A program made the translations under genes and the position numbers. This document shows positions 1-9,237 of a stretch of 44,736 bases of DNA, piece by piece; the stretch's first letter is position 1, and each line of letters begins with the position of its first letter. Below the pieces are notes generated by a model that searched no databases, had not been told where the DNA came from, and saw nothing but the letters and a program-made list of their open reading frames with translations. Origin of the DNA: a virus. The stretch covers positions 1 to 44,736 of the IMG/VR virus record IMGVR_UViG_3300022221_000013. The stretch is one strand, 5' to 3'.

Positions 1-192
1 GAAAATTCGTTCGGGTTTTATGATATGTTTTTTGCGTCTGCATCGAAAGGCGTAATTGTTGGAGCGGAAGAAACCGTATTAGTTACCACAGATGGTATAA
101 TTGGGGCAGGAACGTTGACTAAGATTAGCGCACTGCCATTGCCCGGAAACATAATATTGTCGGCGGCACATGGTTTGCCGAATACATGTACG
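1..192. repeat. Terminal direct repeat, left copy
   Basis: The first 192 bases recur as the last 192 bases of the window (190 of 192 identical by eye). The differences are adjacent, at positions 64 and 65 (GC here, AG at the other end). The reading frame is continuous across the joined ends, so this is most simply the overlap of a circular assembly. True terminal redundancy is the alternative. Confidence 0.93.
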
Positions 193-1824
193 GTGGATAT
201 TACGGGAGTGGTAACCACGGATGAAATTGGAGCCACAAAGGGTACTGCAACTGTCTCGGCCACTTCCGGTGATGTAATAGAGTACAGGTTGATTAATGCC
301 GCAATAGGCTATGACAGTGGGTGGCAGTTATCTAATGTTTTCGGTGGATTGTCGGCGGGATCATACACGTCGCAAGCCCGGGAACAAAGTTCTATTGAAT
401 GTATCGCGGAATTGGCGGCGGTTATTAATTTGGTCAATGATCTTGCGGGAAATTTGGTTGTAACCAATCTGACGGCGGCGGGTGCGAATGATGGTAGTAT
501 AATTGTAAATGTGACAACGGGTAGCGGGTCATATTCTTTTTTGTGGAGTGATGGAGAAACAACGCAGAACAGATTAAATTTACCCGTTGGCGTGTATGTT
601 GTCACGATTACGGATATTGGAACCGGGCAAACGATAGATTTAACGGGAACGGTAAATGCGCCAATTACTGAAATTATCAGGGACAATTATTTTCACGTAC
701 CGCAGGTAAATAGTTTTAGGTACGTTCAGCAATCTACGCATACATGCGAAGTCCCGGAAACACCTGACAATCAATTGTTTTGCGGACAGGGAGAAGCGTA
801 TTACGCGAAAGTTGATTATCTGCAATTGGTCGCGCAATGTGATATTATTACTACTCAATTCAGGTCTAATTTACCCAATCATGCGGTAACGCTATTGAAG
901 CGGTCAAATGATACATTGATAGGAAGCTATACCCCGGTTAAAAAGGTTGCAAATCTGGACGCAAACCAAACGATCGGGGTTCGGCTGCAAAACCATGGAG
1001 CAGGTCAAACGCGGGTTTATTACAACGCGGGGGGTTCATTCCCACTTGAAGTGCAGGCGGGGGATTCATTTGTAATTTCAGGCAATGCGGACGGGTTTGA
1101 CGGTACGTATGGAATAGTGAGTATTGAAACGGATGTATTAACCGCGTCTGAATATCTTGTTATTAATCGTAATTATGATATTGCGGAAGGTTCCACGCTG
1201 GGAAGTGGTACTTTTGTAGTAGATATAACAAACTACGATGTTTACGAATTCACGATTGATTTTAGCGGTATTGCAATCGATGATTACTATGTGAAGATCA
1301 GGGCTTATGATGATGATGGAAACGAGTTTATTTCAATCAGTGAGCCTATCAGGGTAGACGCGGCGCATGAGGGGACGCACGTTATTAAATTCACAAATAT
1401 TGACAGTGCTTTTAATGTAGATTACACCACGGCCATTGAGCATACGATCCGGGTAAAATCACATATGTTTAAAAGGTTGCCCGGGTCACAAAAGGAAGTA
1501 CTTAGGAACACGGACGGGACGTTAAAGAAATTAAGCTCAAAGCCACGCAGAATATTTACATTAGAATTGTATTTATTACCGCCATACCTGCACGAATTGT
1601 TAATGTTGGCCTTTGACCATGATACGGTTAAAATAAATGGCGTGGAGTATGTCACGGAAGGCGGATATGGTGAGCCACAATACATCACCCGATACCCTTT
1701 GGCGAACAGTCAGGTAAGCATTGAGCAGGCGCAGTGGTTTGATACTTGGAATAGTACGGATTCGGGTGGAGTGGACGCAGATCAAGGATTTATAATTGCA
1801 AACGAGGGATTCATAAAACGATGA
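1..1824 (+). CDS. Tail fibre/receptor-binding protein, C-terminal part (gene continues from 43780)
   Basis: The frame is open from base 1, and joining it to the ORF starting at 43780 gives one protein of about 862 residues. The part here holds the end of an Asp-box propeller. A SprB-like repeat encoded at roughly nt 470-650 follows, with the typical GxNDGSI...YSFLWSDGETTQ...LPVGVYVVTITD pattern, a domain type characteristic of Bacteroidota surface adhesins. The rest is beta-rich and of unknown fold. It overlaps the next fibre gene by 4 bases. The receptor-binding role is inferred from the domains and the position after the tail-tip gene. An internal ATG at 25 is not the real start. Confidence 0.75.
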   Translation, partial: ENSFGFYDMFFASASKGVIVGAEETVLVTTDGIIGAGTLTKISALPLPGNIILSAAHGLPNTCTVDITGVVTTDEIGATKGTATVSATSGDVIEYRLINAAIGYDSGWQLSNVFGGLSAGSYTSQAREQSSIECIAELAAVINLVNDLAGNLVVTNLTAAGANDGSIIVNVTTGSGSYSFLWSDGETTQNRLNLPVGVYVVTITDIGTGQTIDLTGTVNAPITEIIRDNYFHVPQVNSFRYVQQSTHTCEVPETPDNQLFCGQGEAYYAKVDYLQLVAQCDIITTQFRSNLPNHAVTLLKRSNDTLIGSYTPVKKVANLDANQTIGVRLQNHGAGQTRVYYNAGGSFPLEVQAGDSFVISGNADGFDGTYGIVSIETDVLTASEYLVINRNYDIAEGSTLGSGTFVVDITNYDVYEFTIDFSGIAIDDYYVKIRAYDDDGNEFISISEPIRVDAAHEGTHVIKFTNIDSAFNVDYTTAIEHTIRVKSHMFKRLPGSQKEVLRNTDGTLKKLSSKPRRIFTLELYLLPPYLHELLMLAFDHDTVKINGVEYVTEGGYGEPQYITRYPLANSQVSIEQAQWFDTWNSTDSGGVDADQGFIIANEGFIKR

Positions 1825-3365
1825 CATTAATAAACGCAAGAATACCGGAATTAGATAGGCTAGCTTCATTATCGGCTATTGATAAATTTGCTGTATATGA
1901 TGCAGATACGGGGATTACTAAGTACATCGAGGCGGGCGATTTTGTCCAATATGCGGACAGTAATTTCGAGTGGGTAAGTACGGACACTTATGCGCTAGGG
2001 GATGTGAGGACATACAGCGGCAAGTGGTGGCAATCATTACAGGCGGCTAACACGGGAAACCTTCCAACGGAGGGCGCTTGGTGGACGCAAATAAATAAAT
2101 TAGCGGCCACGGGTATAAAGCAATGGCAAGCCGGGATTTATACAGATAGTGAAATTGTAGTGTGGAGGGAAATTGATACGGTCAAAAAATTAGCGAGATT
2201 AAAAACGGCCACAAGACCATATAGTTCTGCCAATTTTGAAACAGAATTACGTGACGGTGATTGGGAGATATTGACAGAGGACGACATACGGGTTGTGAAT
2301 GAGGTGGCGCACGGGTGGGCAGTCGGTACGGCTATGAAAATGACGGTGGGCGGCTGGGATGTGTCGGACGGGCTTAATGTTATCGGCATCATCATTAGTA
2401 TTGTAGATGTTGACAATGTTGTGATTAAATTATTGGGTGACGTTAAACACGGGTTCACGGGATTAACCCCGGGATCGTATATGTATGTACAGCCGGACGG
2501 ATTAGTTACGGCGGATGAAACAACGCATCCCTATGGTATCGCCATTGACGCGACCAGCGTAATTGTCCCGTTTTTCTCTTCTACTAATGGTTACACGAAT
2601 AAGGTTTATTCAAGGAATCAGACGGGCGCAGGATTGACAAAAACGCAGGCGGTGTATATTTCCGGGTCTTCCGGGCAAAGACCGCTGATAACGCCCGCAC
2701 AAGCGGACGCAGAGGCCACAAGCAAGGGAACAATAGGTTTGTTGCTGAATGATGTTGCAAATAATACGGACGTGTATGTGGTTACTGGGGGGTTAATTAC
2801 TAACGTCGATACTTCCGCGTTCTTGGATGGTGACGTATTATGGCTATCTGAAACGGTGGCAGGGGGATTGACGAAGACCATACCGGAATCCCCAAATCAT
2901 GCCGTACATATTGGGTGGGTTGTGAAATCACACGCAACATTGGGTGTTATATTGGTGAGTGTAGAGAATGGATATGAGTTAAACGAATTGCATGACGTTT
3001 ATTACCCGGCGGCACCAACGGACGGACAAGCGCTGGTTTATGTCGGGGCTAATTCACGATGGGAACCTAAAAGCGCGGGGATTGTTGAGAAAACATTTAC
3101 ATCCGTTATGAATTTTGAGAAAAGCTACAAAATGAATCATACCGTGGCTGGGGCTATTGCTTTTACAAAGGGCGTTGAAACGCATGTGTACAATAATAAA
3201 AATATTATATACCTCAAAGCAGATGGAATCAACAAACCTACATTTTCGGCAGACTTTGAAATCATTGCAGATAATTACAATAACACCCTGAACGTATGGA
3301 ACCGGGTTTATGCCGAATACCAGCCATCAGGGAAAATAGCAGTTTGGATAGATTATACAGCGTAA
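1821..3365 (+). CDS. Putative tail fibre protein with carbohydrate-binding-like segment
   Basis: This protein has 514 residues. The N-terminus (MTLINARIPELDRLASL...) looks like a tail-tip attachment segment. Around residues 50-90 a pattern with Y-x-x-G-D-V..Y-S-G-K-W-W-Q-S-L and N-T-G-N-L-P...WW resembles CBM5/12-type chitin/glycan-binding modules, and a related pattern recurs in the virion protein at 31776. The middle and C-terminus are glycine-rich and beta-rich, typical of fibres. The gene is translationally coupled (ATGA overlap) to the preceding fibre gene. The sugar-binding role is an inference from spacing of aromatic residues. Confidence 0.6.
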   Translation: MTLINARIPELDRLASLSAIDKFAVYDADTGITKYIEAGDFVQYADSNFEWVSTDTYALGDVRTYSGKWWQSLQAANTGNLPTEGAWWTQINKLAATGIKQWQAGIYTDSEIVVWREIDTVKKLARLKTATRPYSSANFETELRDGDWEILTEDDIRVVNEVAHGWAVGTAMKMTVGGWDVSDGLNVIGIIISIVDVDNVVIKLLGDVKHGFTGLTPGSYMYVQPDGLVTADETTHPYGIAIDATSVIVPFFSSTNGYTNKVYSRNQTGAGLTKTQAVYISGSSGQRPLITPAQADAEATSKGTIGLLLNDVANNTDVYVVTGGLITNVDTSAFLDGDVLWLSETVAGGLTKTIPESPNHAVHIGWVVKSHATLGVILVSVENGYELNELHDVYYPAAPTDGQALVYVGANSRWEPKSAGIVEKTFTSVMNFEKSYKMNHTVAGAIAFTKGVETHVYNNKNIIYLKADGINKPTFSADFEIIADNYNNTLNVWNRVYAEYQPSGKIAVWIDYTA

Positions 3366-3366
3366 A

Positions 3367-3744
3367 ATGGCAGTAACAGTAAGGATATCAGTAGATAACA
3401 ACGGGACGGTAACTAATTACAACATCCCGGACAGTTTCGTGCAGGCATTGATTCAGGCAGCACAGGAAGATGGCAAAAACCCTTTGGTATTCCTTAAAGA
3501 GAAATTACAGGAGGCAATCAGCACACGTGAAGCCTATGTTAAGCCCCTCCGGGAGTTTTACGAAGAAAAAGAAGGTGAAGCGGTTGTAATTGAAAGCGAA
3601 CCGGTACACGGAGGAAGCAGACCTACTGTGTTGGAGATAACGGATAACCTTGATAGAATAATCAGGAAGGTTATTACTTACAGGTACCCGGCAACATCGG
3701 CAAAGTGGAGTATTATAAGAGTAATTAATTTTAACAGATTATAA
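3367..3744 (+). CDS. Hypothetical protein in the tail-fibre operon
   Basis: A 125-residue acidic protein that I do not recognise. The N-terminal half looks helical (SFVQALIQAAQEDGK, FLKEKLQEAI). It starts one base after the preceding stop and shares a base with the next start, so it belongs to the same transcript. An accessory, adaptor or chaperone for the fibres is possible from position alone. Confidence 0.6.
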   Translation: MAVTVRISVDNNGTVTNYNIPDSFVQALIQAAQEDGKNPLVFLKEKLQEAISTREAYVKPLREFYEEKEGEAVVIESEPVHGGSRPTVLEITDNLDRIIRKVITYRYPATSAKWSIIRVINFNRL

Positions 3745-5501
3745 TGGCAACTAATAACGCGAAAATAACAGTAGTAGGCACTGGAAAATTTATAGCAAAA
3801 CAACCTTTCGGTCATGATAGCAATGATGGACTGACGGCAGATACGCCAAAAGCCTCATTATCAGCGATAGGAACATCTGCAAATGATGAAAATGCACTAA
3901 TGAGTGGTGATTATCTTGTAGATGTATATACTATTCCGTCAGTCACATTTCCCTGTCATTTAAAGGCAGATGGAAAATGTATATTAAATCTTGGGGGGAC
4001 TGGAGAAATATCAGCTATTCTCAATCACACCGATTTGCATATAAAAAATGGGGGCATTCACGCAAATCATAAGTTACTAATTACTAATATCTACGAAAAT
4101 AATAATTGTCATTTTGATTCGATTAATGGTACAGTTCCAGTCAATTCAGCTCAATTTGCTGTCTGGAAAAACCGCCTTTGTAAAATGATTAATTCGCAAA
4201 TATTATCTCCTAATGTTTATGATTTTTATTACCCCGGCTATCATAAGTGTATTATATATGGAGGTACAGGAATATTCCAGCTTAGGGTACTGGAAAGCAG
4301 TTACGTTGGGCTGGGGATAGTAATACAAATAGGGGGTAGAGCTGCAACGGTAACCATATCAGGGGATAGTAATGGAACGAATGGAGCAGCTTCGTTTTCT
4401 TATAATAACATTCAGGGTATAATTAGATTTCCTTCATCTGGTGGAACGCAAGATTATGCAATACAAGATCAGTATACAGGAACACCTCAAGACAACGGAT
4501 ATTCAGTTGGGGTTAAGTGGTTAACAGAAGCAAACCTGACGACAGATGGTTTTCCGGGAACAATTGCCGGATGGGATGCAGCAGTTGCTACCTGTATCAA
4601 TCGTGACCCAAAATTTAACGATGCGGCAGCGGGTGATTTTACCATACAGGCTGATAGCCCTCACATTGGAGCAGCTCACGATGGGACAAATATCGGAGGA
4701 ACGGATGTGGCATTATATGTAGGTGTTGACGAGAACGGTATTAACAACACCATTGTAATTGTATCGTCTACGATAGATGCCAGCGTTCCGGGTTCTTTAA
4801 AACTTAATCCCGGAGAGACTGAAGGATATGTCAGGATTATAAAAAAAGTAAGCAACACAAACGTAACATTTTCAAAGAAGGTTGAAATACGAGCGGGCTA
4901 TTTTTTCGACACAGATTACGCGGGAGGGGATTCAAAAAACAGCAATGTTCCCGACAGCCAACCACAGACACTTGATTACGCAATGTACACCACTACCGCA
5001 GCAGCAGGAAGTACCACCAGTGAGTTAATAGTACCCACAGGACTTCTTGCTGTAAATGATTATGTGGTTGTGCTTGGAGAGATTAGGCAAGTAACGGTAG
5101 TTACGCCCGGTGCGCCCAATGATACCATTACAGTCGGTGTTGCTTTTCGTGCTATTGTTGGGGTGGGTGTTGAAGTTACATTCGGCACTGAATCAAAGAT
5201 AAGAGCATTAAACCCGAATAGGCCAACATTTGAGTGGAGAACGTCACAGCTATTAACACCAAACCCTGCAACCGACAGTGATTGGGACAACAGCCTTGAT
5301 CCTGGGTATGGATTAGCAGGGGCATATTTTCACATGCAGGACGGACTTGCCCCTGAATTATACACAGACGGAATCACTTATTATGGAAATGGCGATGCTA
5401 ATATACCAGCAGGTGTAACGGTACATCAGATGTCCGGCAAATGGTGGGAAGTAAAGGTATGGCTCAGAAATAATTATTCATCCAAAGGGCAATCGGCATG
5501 A
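3744..5501 (+). CDS. Putative tail spike with beta-helix-like N-terminal half
   Basis: This protein has 585 residues. The opening pattern (GHDSNDGLTADTPKASLSAI) is the one commonly seen at the start of right-handed parallel beta-helix proteins, and many short strands follow (ILNHTDLHIKNGGIHANHK and similar). Residues around 345-420 look like a beta-sandwich. No catalytic residues can be assigned, so depolymerase activity is only a possibility. The stretch is more AT-rich than the preceding fibre genes, compatible with exchange of receptor-binding modules. It overlaps the following gene by 4 bases. Confidence 0.6.
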   Translation: MATNNAKITVVGTGKFIAKQPFGHDSNDGLTADTPKASLSAIGTSANDENALMSGDYLVDVYTIPSVTFPCHLKADGKCILNLGGTGEISAILNHTDLHIKNGGIHANHKLLITNIYENNNCHFDSINGTVPVNSAQFAVWKNRLCKMINSQILSPNVYDFYYPGYHKCIIYGGTGIFQLRVLESSYVGLGIVIQIGGRAATVTISGDSNGTNGAASFSYNNIQGIIRFPSSGGTQDYAIQDQYTGTPQDNGYSVGVKWLTEANLTTDGFPGTIAGWDAAVATCINRDPKFNDAAAGDFTIQADSPHIGAAHDGTNIGGTDVALYVGVDENGINNTIVIVSSTIDASVPGSLKLNPGETEGYVRIIKKVSNTNVTFSKKVEIRAGYFFDTDYAGGDSKNSNVPDSQPQTLDYAMYTTTAAAGSTTSELIVPTGLLAVNDYVVVLGEIRQVTVVTPGAPNDTITVGVAFRAIVGVGVEVTFGTESKIRALNPNRPTFEWRTSQLLTPNPATDSDWDNSLDPGYGLAGAYFHMQDGLAPELYTDGITYYGNGDANIPAGVTVHQMSGKWWEVKVWLRNNYSSKGQSA

Positions 5502-5881
5502 GCTTAGAAGGGGTAAGTGTACAATCATCCGAATTAGAGCCGTTAAGTAGTCCGCGTGTATTACATGGCCTGAACATTAGCATTAATCCGGGTTTACCTT
5601 ATACGCCTCCACGAGTACTATTTGGTGTTACTGTCAATCTACCACTCAACCTCCCTGTATCAGTACGTGACCCACGAGGCCGTGGTATACAGGGGGCATT
5701 GGTTGTGGCTGACAACGGAGGCACACCATTCGAGTGCAACACAGACAAGAATGGTAACTGTCTTTTAGAAGCCACCAACCCCACTACTATTACAGTCACC
5801 TGGGGGCATTACACGCAGACAGCAGCATACAGCGGCCAGAGTAGCATGACGTTTGTGTTTCAGATTCCCATATATGAGTAA
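5498..5881 (+). CDS. Small Ig-like / carboxypeptidase-regulatory-like protein
   Basis: A 127-residue protein. From about residue 53 it reads like a CarboxypepD_reg or invasin-type Ig-like domain: LPVSVRDPRGRGIQGALVVADNGG..., then TDKNGNCLLEA, then TITVTWGHYTQTAAY. These folds are common in Bacteroidota surface proteins and phage tail proteins. It is the last gene of the fibre operon and is followed by a T-tract without a clear hairpin. A decoration or adhesin role is inferred. Confidence 0.55.
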   Translation: MSLEGVSVQSSELEPLSSPRVLHGLNISINPGLPYTPPRVLFGVTVNLPLNLPVSVRDPRGRGIQGALVVADNGGTPFECNTDKNGNCLLEATNPTTITVTWGHYTQTAAYSGQSSMTFVFQIPIYE

Positions 5882-5927
5882 GAAACATTAGCCTTTTTTT
5901 TTATTTTCATTTTATTTTGACATAGAT

Positions 5928-5958
5928 TAGGAAGTTACAAAACTTCCTGTTATGTTTG
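5928..5958 (+). promoter_or_regulatory. Promoter with conserved TAGGAAGTT box and palindromic operator
   Basis: TATGTTTG (5951-5958) matches the Bacteroidota -7 consensus TAnnTTTG. It is preceded at fixed distance by TAGGAAGTTACAAAAC, a box shared with the sites at 14769 and 30652. At this copy the box extends to a perfect inverted repeat, AGGAAGTT-ACAA-AACTTCCT (5929-5948), which looks like an operator placed between the -33 and -7 regions. It drives the DUF932 gene and probably the early operon. Confidence 0.7.
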
Positions 5959-5965
5959 TAATGTC

Positions 5966-5983
5966 GCAGGGGAAAAGCCCCGC
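5966..5983 (+). promoter_or_regulatory. Hairpin in the 5' leader of the early operon
   Basis: GC-A-GGGG-AAAAG-CCCC-GC forms a short stable hairpin a few bases after the likely transcription start and about 25 bases before the start codon at 6009. There is no U-tract, so it is not a terminator. It may stabilise the 5' end or affect translation. Confidence 0.4.
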
Positions 5984-6008
5984 AAATTATAATCATAATC
6001 ATAGAATC

Positions 6009-6995
6009 ATGTCACACGAAATTAACATTGAAAACGGAAAAGCAGCCTTTGTATCAGTAAAAGAAAAGCCATGGCACGGGCTGGGTCAAATAGTAGCAGA
6101 GGCCATGACGAGCGAAGAGGCTATTAAATTGGGAGGCCTTAATTATGAGGTATCAAAAAAGCCCGCCATATTTCAAAACCCCTTGACGGGTGAATTGGAA
6201 GACGTACCCGGTAAATTTGTGAATATCAGAATGGACACGGGTAAACCTCTGGGGGTAGTTGGTAGCAAATATGAGATAGTGCAGAACGATGAAGCCTTTT
6301 CATTTTTTGACGCGATTGTCGGAAAAGGTGAAGCCATATTTGAAACGGCTGGTGCATTGGGCGATGGTGAACGGATGTTTATCACGGCTAAATTACCCGC
6401 ACACATAAGCGTTCGCGGTGAAGAGATAGAAGAGTATTTATTTTTGTATAACAGCCATGACGGATCAGGGTCAATTGTTGCAGCGTTTACGCCGATCCGG
6501 GTAGTTTGCAACAACACGTTAAACGCAGCCTTGCGAAACATGAAAATGAAGGTGGCCATACGCCATACTAGTTCAGTAAAAGCGAGATTAGAAACGGCTT
6601 ATAAGGTTCTGAATATCACGAATTCATTACATAATGAATTGGGTGACCTGTTTAATGTGATGGCAAAAAAGAACATTACGGACAGGACGTTATGGAATCT
6701 AATCACGGAAACGATTGGAGGGGACGCCGCATTGAATAAGATTGCGAAGGGTGAAGAGTTATCAACCCGCATGAACAATATGATTGAAGATGTACACGAA
6801 TACGCATTAGGGCATGATACGCAACAAACGATCGCAACTAAGGGTACATTGTTCGGCGCTTATAATGCGGTAACGGGTTATTTCCAGAACATCAAAGAAT
6901 ACAAGAGCGACGAAAAAGCGTTGATTTCAGTAACGGAAGGAACGGGGGCGTTTTACGGACAGAAAATGTTCAGCCTTTGCGCGAAACAAATCTAA
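6009..6995 (+). CDS. DUF932 / TIGR03299-type phage protein
   Basis: A 329-residue protein resembling the DUF932 phage/plasmid-like family: an N-terminal PWHGLGQ segment, then FVNIRMDTGKPLGVVGSKYEIVQN, then TPIRVVCNNTLNAAL. Its function is unknown in the family, though it is common among early phage genes. I place the start at the ATG following AATCATAGAATC, because the earlier in-frame ATG at 5952 lies inside the -7 element. It is the first gene after the palindromic promoter and is followed by a terminator. Confidence 0.75.
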   Translation: MSHEINIENGKAAFVSVKEKPWHGLGQIVAEAMTSEEAIKLGGLNYEVSKKPAIFQNPLTGELEDVPGKFVNIRMDTGKPLGVVGSKYEIVQNDEAFSFFDAIVGKGEAIFETAGALGDGERMFITAKLPAHISVRGEEIEEYLFLYNSHDGSGSIVAAFTPIRVVCNNTLNAALRNMKMKVAIRHTSSVKARLETAYKVLNITNSLHNELGDLFNVMAKKNITDRTLWNLITETIGGDAALNKIAKGEELSTRMNNMIEDVHEYALGHDTQQTIATKGTLFGAYNAVTGYFQNIKEYKSDEKALISVTEGTGAFYGQKMFSLCAKQI

Positions 6996-6999
6996 TTTG

Positions 7000-7025
7000 A
7001 GGGGGGGTAATACCTCCCTTTTTTT
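7000..7025 (+). terminator. Rho-independent terminator after the DUF932 gene
   Basis: AGGGGGG pairs with CCTCCCT (7 pairs, one G-U) around a 6-base loop and is followed by seven T residues. It would make the DUF932 gene a short transcript with partial read-through into the next operon. Confidence 0.7.
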
Positions 7026-7042
7026 ACTTTAATATATCATAG

Positions 7043-7285
7043 ATGGAACGACTAACAAGGGAAATTACGGTTAAGGATGTGGACATGATTGTCACGGGCG
7101 ATTATAAATACACGCCTGAAAAGCGGAACACGTCTTCGGGCGATCCCGGGTGGCCAGCCTCGGAAGAGTTGGAGCTTGTGGAAATTGACATCATTAAAGA
7201 GTCGGAAGTTATCACGGCATTTAAGCGAGGTGTTACGATTAAAGACATTAGAACAGAATTTATGTCGGCGCTATGGAATTCGTGA
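7043..7285 (+). CDS. Small conserved-looking early protein
   Basis: An 80-residue acidic protein starting at the ATG after TATCATAG. A central SSGDPGWPASEELELVEID motif resembles a recurrent short phage protein family of unknown function. It overlaps the next gene by 13 bases. No catalytic signature is visible. Confidence 0.6.
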   Translation: MERLTREITVKDVDMIVTGDYKYTPEKRNTSSGDPGWPASEELELVEIDIIKESEVITAFKRGVTIKDIRTEFMSALWNS

Positions 7286-7632
7286 CGGTTGAAAAATGGG
7301 AACTGAAAGTCGGGGAACTTTACAGAACCGAAGGGATCAGGAGCGCCACTAATTATGTGGCAAACACGTATAGTGGAATATCCATTTTAAGGGGTCATAC
7401 TTCGCATATCACAGAATTGTTAACGAAGTACCCCGAATTAGAAAGACAAGACACAGGCGCCCACTTAAAAGCGGCGTTGCGGGCGGCAGGCGTTAAGGTG
7501 TATAAGTTTAATGGAAAATCGTGTAAAGGTTCAATTTACGCGACAAGTTGGGCGGATTTTGTCGACAAATTGAAACTCAAAGGAGTTGAACGAGTAGATC
7601 AAATATTAATCATGAAACAAAACATAAAATGA
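7273..7632 (+). CDS. Hypothetical early protein
   Basis: A 119-residue basic protein that I do not recognise. The central helical part (ITELLTKYPELERQDTGAHLKAALRAAGV) could be a small DNA-binding or adaptor domain, but no motif fixes this. It lies directly upstream of, and overlaps by 4 bases, the putative recombination pair, so an accessory role in that operon is plausible. Confidence 0.55.
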   Translation: MEFVTVEKWELKVGELYRTEGIRSATNYVANTYSGISILRGHTSHITELLTKYPELERQDTGAHLKAALRAAGVKVYKFNGKSCKGSIYATSWADFVDKLKLKGVERVDQILIMKQNIK

Positions 7633-8393
7633 AATCAGGAATTATTGAATTAACAAGCCCGGGAGATATTATGGCGTTTGGTGCCGTATTGCGGGAACAC
7701 ATCGAAAAGAACAAATTAAGTGTGTCAATATCAGGCCGAAATTACCCGATGGTTGACGCATGGAAATATGCGGGGATGAACTTTGGCGTTACGTCAATAC
7801 CGGATGAACCGTTACCAATGCACACGCCCGGGCAGATGGTTAGAATAGGCTATCACATGGCGCAATTCAAGGACAAGCAGGGAACGTGGCGCGAATTTGA
7901 AAAGGCGGGGTACGTTGGTATGGTAGATGAAACAGGGACGTTTGACGCTTGGAAAAAGAATATTCGCTTTACCCGTGAATTAATCATGCCTCATTACGCA
8001 TATAGTTGTCAGGCCACAGTAAACAGGCTGACAGATGGCGTAAAGATTAGCGGAGGGGACGGGTTTTGCGAAAATCTGGAACTGACAAAGGTAGGGTTCC
8101 CGCAATATGCCGTTCGGTCAATGGCGCAGACGCGGGCAATTGGAAAATCGTTGCGTAATTTGTTGGGCTATGTGATGAACAGTGCCGGGTATGAGGCCAC
8201 GCCAGCGGAAGAGATGGAAGAGGAAAGAGCGAAAGAGGCGGAAAAGAATGATGACAGGATGTCAATGACTGACGAAGTATTTAAAAAAGCGGTGATTAAG
8301 TTGGCGAAGAAAGAAACAACTATCGAAAAAATAGAAAAATCATTCCGCCTGACAGCAGAACAATTGAAGACGTTAAAAGAGCTTGAAAAATGA
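7629..8393 (+). CDS. Putative single-strand annealing recombinase
   Basis: A 254-residue protein. The stretch RSMAQTRAIGKSLRNLLGYVM then AGYEATPAEEM is the type of motif seen in phage annealing proteins and related Rad52/ERF-like families; I cannot tell which subfamily. The C-terminal ~60 residues are charged and helical, a likely protein-interaction tail. It overlaps the downstream PD-(D/E)XK nuclease by 4 bases, the usual annealase-exonuclease pairing. That gene order is the strongest support for a role in phage recombination or replication. Confidence 0.55.
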   Translation: MKSGIIELTSPGDIMAFGAVLREHIEKNKLSVSISGRNYPMVDAWKYAGMNFGVTSIPDEPLPMHTPGQMVRIGYHMAQFKDKQGTWREFEKAGYVGMVDETGTFDAWKKNIRFTRELIMPHYAYSCQATVNRLTDGVKISGGDGFCENLELTKVGFPQYAVRSMAQTRAIGKSLRNLLGYVMNSAGYEATPAEEMEEERAKEAEKNDDRMSMTDEVFKKAVIKLAKKETTIEKIEKSFRLTAEQLKTLKELEK

Positions 8394-9235
8394 AAATTGT
8401 AAAAATAGACAAAGTATCGAAAAGCCTGATCCACACCTTTAACAACTGGATGAATAAAGAAGAGTGCGGAAGCGTATTGAAGTCAAAATATATTGACAGG
8501 ACATGGCGGCAGGAGTGGTACACGTCTCCGGCTATGGCGCTTGGAACATTCTTCGAGTGGCACGTTTACGAGGAATTAGGTTTAAACCCGGAGGATAGTA
8601 AGGAGCCGCCCGCGGAACTAATGGCGACGGGTAAAGCGAAATTGAAAACGGGGGTGATGTTGGCGGATGAAGATTTGAAAGCGGAATATAGACTTGCGAA
8701 AATAAAGGCAAAGCGATTAAGCACGTTAATGATTAAATCCGGTATCAAACCGATCAGCGTACAGGCGTATATCACAAAGGATGTGAACGGAATCACGCTA
8801 CATGGCTACGAGGACATGGAGGCATTATTTAAGCGGAAAAAAATAACTATCGACTTGAAATATAGCGGGTTACTTTTTGACAGATGGAACAAAATGGGCT
8901 GGTTATTCAATAACGAGGAACAGATTGGTTACCATGGAGTTCAGGCAAAACACTATGAAGCGATAACGGGTAAGCCTTTTTATTACATAGTGGCCAGCCC
9001 CACGAATTTGATTGACGTTGAAATGTTTAGACCTGTGATTAGCCCTTTTGCGGCAAATCAGCACATCAAAAAGGTGGAAAGCATAGTCGAACGAATGGAG
9101 CTTATGCAAGAGATAGACGGATTTATTGATTTCCCGGATTATATCAAATGTCAGAAATGCCCGCTACAAGCGCATAAAATGTGCGATAACGCATTACGTA
9201 AATTAGTCCCGAAAGATATACCAATTAACAGTTAA
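8390..9235 (+). CDS. PD-(D/E)XK exonuclease with Cas4/AddB-like cysteine layout
   Basis: A 281-residue nuclease of the RecB/YqaJ type. The visible core is GTFFEWHVY (res. 52-60, motif I Glu), GYEDMEALF (139-147, Asp142), IDLK (154-157, Asp155 and Lys157) and QAKHYE (185-190, motif like the Q-x3-Y of RecB-type nucleases). One N-terminal cysteine (Cys26) plus Cys254-x2-Cys257-x7-Cys265 reproduces the single-plus-triplet layout of the 4Fe-4S Cas4 and AddB nucleases. It is coupled to the putative annealing protein. The cluster is an inference, the nuclease fold is well supported. Confidence 0.7.
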   Translation: MKIVKIDKVSKSLIHTFNNWMNKEECGSVLKSKYIDRTWRQEWYTSPAMALGTFFEWHVYEELGLNPEDSKEPPAELMATGKAKLKTGVMLADEDLKAEYRLAKIKAKRLSTLMIKSGIKPISVQAYITKDVNGITLHGYEDMEALFKRKKITIDLKYSGLLFDRWNKMGWLFNNEEQIGYHGVQAKHYEAITGKPFYYIVASPTNLIDVEMFRPVISPFAANQHIKKVESIVERMELMQEIDGFIDFPDYIKCQKCPLQAHKMCDNALRKLVPKDIPINS

Positions 9236-9237
9236 AA

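Noticed and set aside
1422-1688. Minus-strand ORFs inside the fibre, tail and capsid genes
   Set aside because: They are shadows of well-supported + strand genes with no independent signals.
5952-6008. Upstream in-frame ATG at 5952 as start of the DUF932 gene
   Set aside because: It lies inside the TATGTTTG -7 element, so it cannot be transcribed from that promoter.
7089-7292. Alternative-frame ORF of 67 codons at 7089
   Set aside because: It lies within the 7043 gene, has a shadow-type composition and no typical start context.
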